Below, piece after piece: positions 19,679 to 28,011 of a stretch of DNA of 64,000 nucleotides (position 1 is the first letter of the stretch; every line of letters begins with the position of its first letter). The position numbers were made by a program, and so were the translations under genes. The DNA is from Azospirillum cavernae (GTDB taxonomy: Bacteria > Pseudomonadota > Alphaproteobacteria > Azospirillales > Azospirillaceae): NCBI RefSeq assembly GCF_003590795.1, contig NZ_QYUL01000002.1, positions 434,001 through 498,000 of the forward strand, written 5' to 3'. The notes under the pieces were generated by a model. It ran no database searches. It had not been told where the DNA came from and saw nothing but the letters and a program-made list of their open reading frames with translations.

Positions 19679-21323
19679 CGGCGGCGCGGATTTCGGACAG
19701 GGTTCGGGTCGGCGTCAAGGCTTCCGGGTCGATGACGACGTGCAGGATCGCGGGCAGGCCGGACGCGCGGGCGCGTTCAAAGGCCGGGGCGAACTCCTCC
19801 GTCCGCTTCACCGTTTCGCCATGACCGCCATAGCTGCGGGCCAGCGCGGCGAAATCGGGGTTGCGCAGGGCGGTGCCGGACACGCGGCCCGGATATTCCC
19901 GCTCCTGGTGCATGCGGATGGTGCCGTACATGCCGTTGTCGATGACCAGCACGATGATCGCGGCCCCCTCCTGCACGGCGGTGCCGAACTCCAGCCCGGT
20001 CATCTGGAAACAACCGTCGCCGGCGAAGCAAATCACGTCGCGCTCGGGAAATTCCAGCTTCGCCGCCAGCGCGGCGGGCAGCCCGTAGCCCATCGAGCCG
20101 CAGACCGGCGCGGCTTGCGTGCCGAAGCGGCGGAAACGGTGGAAGCGGTGGATCCAGGTGGCGTAATTGCCCGCGCCGTTGGTGAAAATGGCGTCGTCGG
20201 CCAAGGTCTGGTCCAGCCAGCGCATGACCGCGCCCATCTGGACGTCGCCGGGGATTTTTTCGGGTGGGGTGCTCCACGCCTCAAACGCCGCGTGGGCGGT
20301 TTCGGCGCGGGCGGCCCAGGCAGGGTTCGGCGTCACGGCGACGTCGGCCACGGCGTCGAGGAAGCCGCCCGGCGTGGCGACGACGCCCAGCGTCGGGCGG
20401 TAGACGCGGCCGATCTCTTCGGCGCCGGGATGGACATGCACCACCGCCTTGCCCGGATCGGGAACGCCGAGCAGCGTGTAGCTTTGCGACGGCACTTCGG
20501 AAAAACGGTCGCCCAGCAGGATCAACAGGTCGCTGTCGGCGACCAGCGCCGACAGTTTCGGGTTGATTCCCAGCCCGATGTCCCCGGCGTAGAGCGGGTG
20601 GTTGTGGTCGAACAGCATCTGGCGGCGGAAGGTGACGGCGACCGGCAGGGCCAGCCGTTCGGCGAAGCCGCGCAAGGATGCTGCCGATTCCTCGGTCCAG
20701 CGCGAGCCGCCGACGACCAGCAACGGGCGTTCGGCCTTGGCCAGCAGCGCGGCGAAGGCGGCGACCTGCGCCGGGGTGGGGGCGCTGTCCACCGGCTCGG
20801 CGCGCGGGGCGGCGAGGGCGTCGGCCACTTCGGTCAGCGTGTCTTCCGGCAGGGCCAGCACGACCGGACCGGGACGGCCCGCCATCGCGGTATGGAAGGC
20901 GCGGGAGATCATTTCCGGCACGCGGTCGGCGCTGTCGATTTCGGCGACCCATTTGGCCATGCCGCCGAACAGCCGCCCGTAATCGACCTCCTGGAAGGCG
21001 TCGCGCCCGCGCATGCCGCGTTCGATTTGGCCGATCAGCACGATCAACGGGGTTTCGTCTTGTTGGGCGACGTGGATGCCCGACGCCGCGTTGGTCGCGC
21101 CGGGGCCACGGGTGACGAGGCACACGCCGGGACGCCCGGTCAGCTTGGCCTGCGCCTCGGCGGCCATGGCGGCCCCGCCCTCGTGGCGGCAGACGACCAT
21201 CTCGATGGGGCTGTCGTGCAGGGCGTCCAGCACGGCGAGATAGCTCTCGCCCGGCACGCCAAACACCCGCCGCACGCCCTGCGCCTCCAGCGCTTCGACG
21301 ATCAACTGCCCGCCGGTCTTCAT
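19665..21323 (-). CDS. ThDP-dependent enzyme, acetolactate synthase/2-keto acid decarboxylase family
   Basis: 552 residues from the ATG at 21323 (MKTGGQLIVEALEAQG), the usual family start. Thiamine diphosphate enzyme: N-terminal pyrimidine domain with catalytic Glu (VVCRHEGGAAMAAEA) and TRGPGATNAASGIH, central domain, and C-terminal pyrophosphate domain (GDGCFQMTGLEFGTA to DNGMYGTIRMHQ). Biosynthetic IlvB is unlikely because no IlvN small subunit is adjacent. Linked to an amino-aldehyde dehydrogenase and a divergent LysR gene, it is more likely catabolic. 2-ketoarginine decarboxylase (AruI) followed by guanidinobutyraldehyde oxidation is one known pairing of this shape, offered as a possibility only. 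Confidence 0.8.
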   Translation of the reverse strand: MKTGGQLIVEALEAQGVRRVFGVPGESYLAVLDALHDSPIEMVVCRHEGGAAMAAEAQAKLTGRPGVCLVTRGPGATNAASGIHVAQQDETPLIVLIGQIERGMRGRDAFQEVDYGRLFGGMAKWVAEIDSADRVPEMISRAFHTAMAGRPGPVVLALPEDTLTEVADALAAPRAEPVDSAPTPAQVAAFAALLAKAERPLLVVGGSRWTEESAASLRGFAERLALPVAVTFRRQMLFDHNHPLYAGDIGLGINPKLSALVADSDLLILLGDRFSEVPSQSYTLLGVPDPGKAVVHVHPGAEEIGRVYRPTLGVVATPGGFLDAVADVAVTPNPAWAARAETAHAAFEAWSTPPEKIPGDVQMGAVMRWLDQTLADDAIFTNGAGNYATWIHRFHRFRRFGTQAAPVCGSMGYGLPAALAAKLEFPERDVICFAGDGCFQMTGLEFGTAVQEGAAIIVLVIDNGMYGTIRMHQEREYPGRVSGTALRNPDFAALARSYGGHGETVKRTEEFAPAFERARASGLPAILHVVIDPEALTPTRTLSEIRAAGAKR

Positions 21324-21436
21324 TCCGTTTCCGTCCTGTCTGTCCTGATCTGCGACCATACCGACGTTGCCCCCTTGCGCGCCATCCCGCAACCGACTTT
21401 CTTTCCAGGGGTCATGAGCTGTGGTAATGATGAGGC

Positions 21437-22333
21437 ATGGATCTGCAACGGCGACTCCTCCCTTCGATGAGCGCGTTGACCGCGTTCGAGGCGGCGGCGC
21501 GCACCGGCAGTTTCACGGCGGCGGCGAACGAGCTGTCGCTGACCCAAGGCGCCGTCAGCCGCCAGATCAAGGCGTTGGAGGAACAGATTGGCACGCCGCT
21601 GTTTGTCCGCAAGGACCAGCGCGTGACCCTGACGCCGACCGGCGCGCAGTACGCCGAACCGATCCGCGACGCGCTGCGCCAGATCGCGGCGGCGACGGTG
21701 CGGACCATCGCCGCGCCCAAGGGGGGCGAGTTGAATCTCGCCATTCTGCCGACCTTCGGCACCCGCTGGCTGGTGCCGCGCCTGCCCGCCTTTCAGGAGG
21801 CGCACCCCCATGTGGTGATCCATTTCACCACCAAGCTGGCCCCCTTCGATTTCCGCACCCACGACATCGACGCGGCGATTCATTACGGGCTGGGCGATTG
21901 GCCCGACGCGATTTGCGATCATCTGCTGGATGAAGAGGTGTTGCCGGTCTGCGCCCCGTCCTTCCTAAAGGCGCACCCCATCGCCGAACCGACGGATCTG
22001 ATCGCTTTGCCGCTGCTGCACACCAGCACGCGGGCCGACGCCTGGGCCGAATGGTTCGCCGCGCAGGGGCTGGCGGCGCGCACCGGGGCGGGGATGTTTT
22101 TCGAGCAGTTCATCACCACCGCCCAAGCCGCCGAGGCCGGGTTGGGCGTGGCGCTGTTGCCGACGCTGCTGGTGCATGGCGAATTGCGCGAAGGGACGCT
22201 GATTCCGGCGCTCGACCGACCGCACCGCAGCGCGCGGGCCTATTATCTGGTCCACCCGCGCAACAAGGCCAACCACCCGCCGCTCGCCGCCTTCCGCCGC
22301 TGGCTGTTGGACGCGGTGGGGAAGGGGCGCTGA
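21437..22333 (+). CDS. LysR-family regulator, GcvA-like, divergent from ThDP/ALDH operon
   Basis: 298 residues. N-terminal winged helix (LLPSMSALTAFEAAARTGSFTAAANELSLTQGAVSRQIKALE), then the GcvA-type effector domain (LNLAILPTFGTRWLVPRL, DIDAAIHYG, TTAQAAEAGLGVALLP). It is transcribed away from the ThDP enzyme gene with 113 bases between starts, the standard arrangement for a LysR protein controlling its neighbour. The inducer is unknown. Confidence 0.92.
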   Translation: MDLQRRLLPSMSALTAFEAAARTGSFTAAANELSLTQGAVSRQIKALEEQIGTPLFVRKDQRVTLTPTGAQYAEPIRDALRQIAAATVRTIAAPKGGELNLAILPTFGTRWLVPRLPAFQEAHPHVVIHFTTKLAPFDFRTHDIDAAIHYGLGDWPDAICDHLLDEEVLPVCAPSFLKAHPIAEPTDLIALPLLHTSTRADAWAEWFAAQGLAARTGAGMFFEQFITTAQAAEAGLGVALLPTLLVHGELREGTLIPALDRPHRSARAYYLVHPRNKANHPPLAAFRRWLLDAVGKGR

Positions 22334-22348
22334 GGGGCGGGGGCGTTC

Positions 22349-23131
22349 TTACATCGCGTCGTCGTTGGCGTTGTCGCCGGTGTCTGACTCCTCAACGACC
22401 TGGGCGTCAGGGCCGTCCAGTTGGATCGGCGACACCACGGCGAAGCTGGAGCCGTCGCTTTTGGGTCGCGCGAGGTTGAGTTGCGTGCCGACCACCAGAT
22501 AATGGATGGTCTCGGCGATGTTGGTCGCGTGGTCGCCGATGCGCTCCATGTTCTTGGCCATGAACAGCAGATGGGTGCAGGGCGTGATGTTGCGCGGGTC
22601 TTCCATCATGTAGGTCAGACCTTCGCGGAACAGGCTGGTGTAAAGATCGTCCAGCTCCTCGTCGCGCTCCCAAGCGGCGATGGCCTTGTCGACGTCGCGT
22701 TCGGTGTAGGCGTCCAGCACGTCTTTCATGATGGTTTCGACCAGACGGCCCATGCGCGGAATCGCCACCGCCGGGCGGACCAGCGGCATTTGCGCCAGCG
22801 CCAGCGACCGTTTGGCGATGTTGGCGGCGTAATCGCCGATGCGCTCCAGATCGGCGGCGATCTTCAGCGAGGACACGATTTCGCGCAAATCCTGCGCCAT
22901 CGGCTGGCGCAGCGCCAGCAGGCGCACAGCCTCGGCGTCGATGTCGCGCTCATAGGCGTCCAGCCGGGCGTCGGCCTGCATCACCTGGGTGGCAAGCCCG
23001 ACGTCGCGCCGGGCCACCGCCTTGACGGCGGCCTCGACCTGGGCCTCGGCCACACCGCCCATCTGGGTCACGAGGTTGGAGAGGCGCAGCAATTCTTGCG
23101 CGAAGGAGCGGACGATGTGTTCCGTGCTCAT
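22349..23131 (-). CDS. phoU: Phosphate signalling regulator PhoU
   Basis: 260 residues, helical protein with two PhoU repeats (about 20-105 and 120-210). Metal-binding motif copies are visible: ERDIDAEAVRLL with DLERIGDYAANIA, and ERDEELDDLYTSL with MERIGDHATNIAE. PhoU links the Pst phosphate transporter to the PhoR/PhoB system and represses it when phosphate is plentiful. It normally ends a pst operon; here no pst or phoB gene is adjacent. A long perfect palindrome lies 40-59 bases upstream of the start. Confidence 0.95.
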   Translation of the reverse strand: MSTEHIVRSFAQELLRLSNLVTQMGGVAEAQVEAAVKAVARRDVGLATQVMQADARLDAYERDIDAEAVRLLALRQPMAQDLREIVSSLKIAADLERIGDYAANIAKRSLALAQMPLVRPAVAIPRMGRLVETIMKDVLDAYTERDVDKAIAAWERDEELDDLYTSLFREGLTYMMEDPRNITPCTHLLFMAKNMERIGDHATNIAETIHYLVVGTQLNLARPKSDGSSFAVVSPIQLDGPDAQVVEESDTGDNANDDAM

Positions 23132-23170
23132 GAGTCGCCGACCTGCCCCATCCGTTTGTTCTCACGCGGA

Positions 23171-23190
23171 TGTGTGCGAATTCGCACACA
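23171..23190. promoter_or_regulatory. 20-bp perfect palindrome upstream of phoU
   Basis: TGTGTGCGAATTCGCACACA is a perfect 20-bp palindrome. Beyond two unpaired bases on the left it is flanked by CGCG on both sides. It sits between divergent phoU and the TPS-caspase operon. It does not resemble a Pho box (direct repeats) and is most simply an operator for an unknown dimeric regulator. Confidence 0.55.
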
Positions 23191-23414
23191 CGCGATGGCG
23201 CAGAATAGCCGGGGGCGATGACGCGCCGGTTGCGGCGATGTTGCGGTTTTATGACAATCCGCCCCTTGCGGACGATTGGTCCCCCGGTCCTTTCCCCGGC
23301 CATGCGATGGGGTTTGAAGTGGGTCGGTAACTTCGCTAAAGGATAGACGCAGCGATTCGTCCGTTTGACCGGGGTCTTACGCCCTCCGTCACAGACCAGG
23401 AGGTTTCAGCCATC

Positions 23415-24098
23415 ATGACCGTGACGTTCCAGACGCCCTTGCGGGCGCTCGCCGTCGGCGCCCTGTTGTGGCAGTTCGGCGTTTCGACCGCCGCCGCCGC
23501 CCCCGTCGCGCTGGTCGAGGACGTGTCCGACGGCGTGGCGGGCGTCCAGCCGATGGATTACCTCAACGCCGGTCAGACCGTGGCCTTGGCGGCGGGCCAA
23601 GTTCTGACTCTGAGCTACCTCGATTCCTGCGTCAACGAGACGATCACCGGCGGCGGCGTCACCATTGGTACGCGGGAATCGGCGATCTCCGGCGGGACCA
23701 TCAACCGTCACACCCTGCCGTGCGACGGCGGCAAGCTGCTGTTGGCCGCCAGCGAAACCGGCAAGGCTGGGGTGACGGTGTTCCGCAGCGTCACCGTCGC
23801 GCTGCCGGGGGCCAAGCCGAAAGCCGATCTGACGCTCTACAAGACCCGCCCGCTGCTGGCGCTGACCGCGCCCGGCCCGGTGAGTTTCGAGCGGCTGGAC
23901 GAAGCGGCGCCGCCCGTCACCATCGACGTTCCCGGCACGATGCTGGACACCGCCAAGAGCGGCGCGGCGCCGGTTCCCCCGTTGGTTCCGGGCGGGCTGT
24001 ACAAGATCGCGGCCGGGGCCAAATCCTACATCGTCAAGATCGACCCCCAGGCCAAGGACGAGGCGGGTCCGGCGCTGGGCCGTCTGATCCGTTTCTGA
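23415..24098 (+). CDS. Secreted protein of unknown function, first gene of TPS-caspase operon
   Basis: 227 residues with an N-terminal signal peptide (hydrophobic ALAVGALLWQFGVSTAAAA, cleavage near residue 29). The mature part is beta-rich with LNAGQTVALAAGQVLTLSYLDSCVNETITGGGVTIG, reminiscent of FecR-like or surface beta-sandwich domains, and two cysteines (SYLDSCVNE and HTLPCDGG) that could form a disulfide in the periplasm. I do not recognise a named family. GGAGG precedes the ATG. The cyclase gene starts 13 bases downstream, so it is almost certainly co-transcribed with it. A role as periplasmic partner of the CHASE2 domain or of the secretion system is inference from position only. Confidence 0.75.
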   Translation: MTVTFQTPLRALAVGALLWQFGVSTAAAAPVALVEDVSDGVAGVQPMDYLNAGQTVALAAGQVLTLSYLDSCVNETITGGGVTIGTRESAISGGTINRHTLPCDGGKLLLAASETGKAGVTVFRSVTVALPGAKPKADLTLYKTRPLLALTAPGPVSFERLDEAAPPVTIDVPGTMLDTAKSGAAPVPPLVPGGLYKIAAGAKSYIVKIDPQAKDEAGPALGRLIRF

Positions 24099-24111
24099 TC
24101 CCGGCCTGCGT

Positions 24112-26259
24112 GTGACGATCCGGCTGTCCCGGCGTTTTCGCCTGATCCTTTTGGGAGCCATGACGCCGCTGCTGGCGGCGTTCCTGGTCCTGAGCTTCAG
24201 CGCGTCGTTGCAGGGGCCGTCCATCGACACGCTGTACCGGCTGCGTGAGGCGGCGCATGGGCCGAAGCCCGCCCCGAACCCGTCGCCGGTCGTCGTCGTC
24301 GGCATCGACGAGGAAACCTACCGTCGCCCGCCCTTTGTCGGCACGCCGCAAGCCCTCTGGGGGCCGAAGCTGGGCAAGGTTCTGGCCGGAATGCTGGATG
24401 GCGGCGCGGCGGCCATCGGGCTTGACCTTGTCCACCCGACCTCGGTCGAAACCCTGATTCCGGGCTTTGAGCGCGAGTATCTGTTGACCCTGCGCCGGGG
24501 CGGCAAGGAGGGGCGGTTGGTGCTGGCCAAGGTCCAGCATCAAAGCAACCCGCTGATGCCCTATCGCGGCTATCTGATCGCGGCGGGGGCGGGGAACGTC
24601 CGCTCGGTCAATCTGGTGGAGGATCCCGACGGCGTGCTGCGGCGGATTCCGGTCACGCTGCTCGTCACCGATCCCAACGGCGGCAACCCGCGCCCGGAAC
24701 CCGGCATGGCGGCGGAGGTGGCGTCGCGCGCGCTGGGCGCGCCGGTGGTCCGTGGGGAGGATGGCTGGACTACGCTGGCGGGCTATCGGCTGCCCGGCGG
24801 GACGAGCAACCGCATGCTGGTCAACCACGCCACCATGGCGGGGGCCATCCCGACCTATTCGCTGGCCGACCTGTTCGCCTGCGCCGAGGCGGGCAACGCC
24901 GCCTTTTTTGAAAAGCACTTCAAGGGCAAGGCGGTGATGGTCGGCACCGTCCTGGACGTCGAGGACCGCAAGCTGTCGTCAAACCGTTGGGTGACGAAGC
25001 CGGAGGGGCTGAACCTGCCTGAACGCTGCGCCCTGCCGGTGATGAGCGACCTGTATGTCGATGGCCTGCGCCGGGATTCGATCCCCGGGGTTTACATTCA
25101 CGCGGCGGCGATCTCCAACCTGATGACCCGCGACGGGCTGGCGGAAACCGGCAAACCGGCCAGCGTGGCGTTTGTCCTGCTGTTGGCGGGGCTGGCCGCC
25201 GCGATCACGTTGGCGACCCGCCCGGCGCTGGCCGCCCTTGGCCTGCTGGTCGTGCTGGCGCTGTGGAGCGGGGCGGCGGTGGAAAGCTTTCAGAACGGGC
25301 TGGTTCTGCCCTATCTGCAAGGCGTCGTCGCCATTGGCTTGGTCTTTCCGTTGCTGCTGGGCTTTCGCTTCGCCGTTCTGGACCGCGACCAGCGGCAGAT
25401 CCGCAACGCCTTCAAGCTCTATCTGCCCGGCTCGTTGATCGACGACATGATCGCGTCCGGCCAATCGCCCAGCCTGGGCGGGGAAGAGCGCGACCTGACC
25501 ATCCTGTTTTCGGACATCGCCGGTTTCACCAAAATGTCGGAGGGGATGGAGCCGGAAGCCCTGGTTCTGGTGTTGAACCGCTATTTCACCGTGATGACCG
25601 ACATTGTCGAAGCCCATGGCGGCTTTGTCGACAAATACATCGGCGACGCGGTGCTGGCGGTGTTCGGCGCGCCCTACGCGCTGGACAACCACGCCCGCGC
25701 GGCGGTCAACGCCGCCTTGGCGATGGCCCGGGCGATGGAGGATGATCCGACCTTGCTGGCGACCGACAGCGGACGCGGAACCGCCCGCATCGGGTTGGCG
25801 ACCGGCCCGGTTCTGATCGGCAACATCGGTTCGCCGCGCCGCTTCAACTACACGGTGATGGGCGACACGGTGAATCTGGCCTCGCGGTTGGAAGGGGCGA
25901 ACAAATATTACAGCACGCCGATGATGGTCAGCGGCGAAACGATGGCCCATCACGGCGACCCCGCCGCCTTCCGCGCGCTGGACATCGTCCAGGTGGTGGG
26001 CCGTCATGAGCCGGTGGCGGTTTATGAGCCGCTGTCCGACGCCCGCCGCGCCGACCTGGAGGATGGCGCCCGCCGCGCCGCCTACGCCCGCGCGCTGGCC
26101 GATTGGCAGGCCGGGCGCTTCGACGCGGCGGCGGCGGGATTCCGCGCGTTGGCCCCGTTCGACAGCGCCGCCGCCACCATGCTGCGCAAGGCCGACGCGC
26201 GGGTGGGCCGCGCGCCGGAACCGGGTTGGACCGGCGTGACGGCCCTGACCGAGAAATAG
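24112..26259 (+). CDS. CHASE2-domain adenylate cyclase
   Basis: 715 residues, GTG start. N-terminal membrane anchor (about 9-30), extracytoplasmic CHASE2 sensor (about 40-345; PVVVVGIDEETYRRPP, HAAAISNLMTRDGL), three closely spaced membrane helices (about 350-425), then a class III cyclase domain. Cyclase residues are intact: metal aspartates in LFSDIAGF and KYIGDAVLAVFG, the adenine-selecting Lys in DKYIGD, and the transition-state Asn/Arg in VNLASRLEGA. It is therefore predicted to make cAMP in response to an extracytoplasmic cue. It is the second gene of a four-gene operon with a 3-base gap to the TpsB gene. Confidence 0.93.
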   Translation: MTIRLSRRFRLILLGAMTPLLAAFLVLSFSASLQGPSIDTLYRLREAAHGPKPAPNPSPVVVVGIDEETYRRPPFVGTPQALWGPKLGKVLAGMLDGGAAAIGLDLVHPTSVETLIPGFEREYLLTLRRGGKEGRLVLAKVQHQSNPLMPYRGYLIAAGAGNVRSVNLVEDPDGVLRRIPVTLLVTDPNGGNPRPEPGMAAEVASRALGAPVVRGEDGWTTLAGYRLPGGTSNRMLVNHATMAGAIPTYSLADLFACAEAGNAAFFEKHFKGKAVMVGTVLDVEDRKLSSNRWVTKPEGLNLPERCALPVMSDLYVDGLRRDSIPGVYIHAAAISNLMTRDGLAETGKPASVAFVLLLAGLAAAITLATRPALAALGLLVVLALWSGAAVESFQNGLVLPYLQGVVAIGLVFPLLLGFRFAVLDRDQRQIRNAFKLYLPGSLIDDMIASGQSPSLGGEERDLTILFSDIAGFTKMSEGMEPEALVLVLNRYFTVMTDIVEAHGGFVDKYIGDAVLAVFGAPYALDNHARAAVNAALAMARAMEDDPTLLATDSGRGTARIGLATGPVLIGNIGSPRRFNYTVMGDTVNLASRLEGANKYYSTPMMVSGETMAHHGDPAAFRALDIVQVVGRHEPVAVYEPLSDARRADLEDGARRAAYARALADWQAGRFDAAAAGFRALAPFDSAAATMLRKADARVGRAPEPGWTGVTALTEK

Positions 26260-26262
26260 CCG

Positions 26263-27993
26263 ATGCGCAGCCCCCGCTTGTCCCGCCCCCGTCCGTCTCG
26301 CTGCGGTCTGCCCGCCGCCCTGCTTCTCGCTTCGCTCTGCGGCGCGTTGACCGCGCCGTCGGCTTTGGCGCAGACCGCGCCGCCGGTGGTTCTGCCGCCC
26401 TCGCTCGACCCCAATCGGCTGGAGCAGCGCTTTGAGCGGCCGTTGACGCCGCAATCTCTGCCTGAAATCGAGATGCCGACGCCGGAGAAGGCGCCGCCGC
26501 CCAAGGACGCCGAGCGCGTCACCCTGACCCTGACCGAGCTTCAGGTCAGCGGCAACAGCGTCTACGACGTTGAAACCCTGTCGCCGCTGTGGCGTGACCT
26601 GCTGAATCGCCCGGCGACGCTGGCTGACCTTTATGGGGTGCGCGACGCCATCACCAGCAAATACCGCAACGCCGGTTACGTGCTGTCGCAGGCCATCGTT
26701 CCGGCCCAGCGCATCCGCAACGGCGTGGTGCGGTTGGAGGTGGTGGAGGGGTATGTCAGCGACGTGCTGATCCAGGGCGAGGCGCGCGACCGTCTGGGCC
26801 TGCTGCGGCGGATGGGCGAAAAGATCAAGGACTCGCGCCCGCTGCGCATGGCCGACATGGAGCGTTACGTCCTGTTGGCCGACGATCTGCCCGGCGTGGC
26901 GGTGAAAACCGTGCTGGAGGCCGCGCCCGACACCCCCGGCGCCTCGCAATTGACGATGACGCTGGAACGGACGCCGTTTGACGGCTCATTGGCGCTGGAC
27001 AATCGCGGCACCCGCTCCGTCGGGCCATTGCAACTGACCGGGGTTTTGAACGTCGAAGACCAGTTCGGTCTGTTTGAGCGGACGACCGCTCAGGCCATCG
27101 GCGCCCAGCAATGGCGCGAGTTGCGGTATCTGGATCTGGGCCAGTCGGTCCCGCTCGACGCCGAAGGCACCACGCTGAATGTCGGCGTCCGCCGCTCCTG
27201 GTCGCAGCCCGGCGACAGCGTGCGGTCGCTGGAGCTGGACAGCCTGACCTCCTCCGCCCGCGTCGGGCTGTCGCATCCCTTTTTGCGCAGCCGGGCGGAA
27301 ACCCTGCGCGGAGAAATGACCGTCACCTTTCGCGACAGCCGCACCACGGCTTTGGGCGATCCCCTGTCGGAAGACCGGCTGCGCATCCTGTCCGCCGATT
27401 TGTCTTACGACGTGTCCGACGATTGGGACGGCAGCAACGTCCTGTCGCTGCAACTGTCCAAGGGGCTGGACATTTTGCACCCCACCCGCAGCGGATCCGC
27501 CGGTTTGACCCGCGCGGGCGGGCGCAGCGATTTCCGCAAGATGAACGTGACCGCCCAACGCAATCAGAAGCTTGGCGACGCCCATATCCTGGTGTTGGCG
27601 GGCGAGGCGCAATACAGCCCCGATGAATTGTTGTCGTCGGAGGAATTCGGCGTCGGCGGCAAGGCCTATGGCCGGGCCTTTGATTCGTCGGAGATCAGCG
27701 GCGACAGCGGTTTTTCCGTGCGCGGCGAGCTTCAACGCATTTTGGAGGTCTCGCAGGACGGGCCGGATTATGCGATGATTTACGGCTTTGGCGATTATGG
27801 CGCGGTGTGGAATTACGAAAGTGGATCGCGCCATGGCCGCCGGTCCTTGGCCTCGGCGGGGGCAGGGGTGCGATTTGGACTTTTTAAACAATTCGACGTC
27901 AGCCTGGAACTCGCCAAGCCGTTCATCGCCGTTCCCACCAGCACGTTGGACCGTGGGATGCGGATCTTTTTCAATCTGTCCACGCGCTTTTGA
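26263..27993 (+). CDS. TpsB outer-membrane transporter (ShlB/FhaC family)
   Basis: 576 residues. Signal peptide (to about residue 36, SALAQ), proline-rich linker, POTRA domains (about 85-250; VTLTLTELQVSGNSVYDVETL, then NAGYVLSQAIVPAQRI and VRLEVVEGYVSDVLIQG), followed by a 16-strand-type beta-barrel that ends in the aromatic signature LSTRF, with terminal Phe as required for BAM insertion. TpsB proteins recognise the TPS domain of their partner in the periplasm and thread it through the outer membrane. The partner is clearly the next gene, 18 bases downstream. Confidence 0.93.
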   Translation: MRSPRLSRPRPSRCGLPAALLLASLCGALTAPSALAQTAPPVVLPPSLDPNRLEQRFERPLTPQSLPEIEMPTPEKAPPPKDAERVTLTLTELQVSGNSVYDVETLSPLWRDLLNRPATLADLYGVRDAITSKYRNAGYVLSQAIVPAQRIRNGVVRLEVVEGYVSDVLIQGEARDRLGLLRRMGEKIKDSRPLRMADMERYVLLADDLPGVAVKTVLEAAPDTPGASQLTMTLERTPFDGSLALDNRGTRSVGPLQLTGVLNVEDQFGLFERTTAQAIGAQQWRELRYLDLGQSVPLDAEGTTLNVGVRRSWSQPGDSVRSLELDSLTSSARVGLSHPFLRSRAETLRGEMTVTFRDSRTTALGDPLSEDRLRILSADLSYDVSDDWDGSNVLSLQLSKGLDILHPTRSGSAGLTRAGGRSDFRKMNVTAQRNQKLGDAHILVLAGEAQYSPDELLSSEEFGVGGKAYGRAFDSSEISGDSGFSVRGELQRILEVSQDGPDYAMIYGFGDYGAVWNYESGSRHGRRSLASAGAGVRFGLFKQFDVSLELAKPFIAVPTSTLDRGMRIFFNLSTRF

Positions 27994-28011
27994 CCGCAAG
28001 GTTTGCACAGG

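Noticed and set aside
19665..21323. Calling the ThDP enzyme biosynthetic acetolactate synthase IlvB
   Set aside because: No IlvN regulatory subunit or ilvC nearby; the partner is a catabolic-type aldehyde dehydrogenase.
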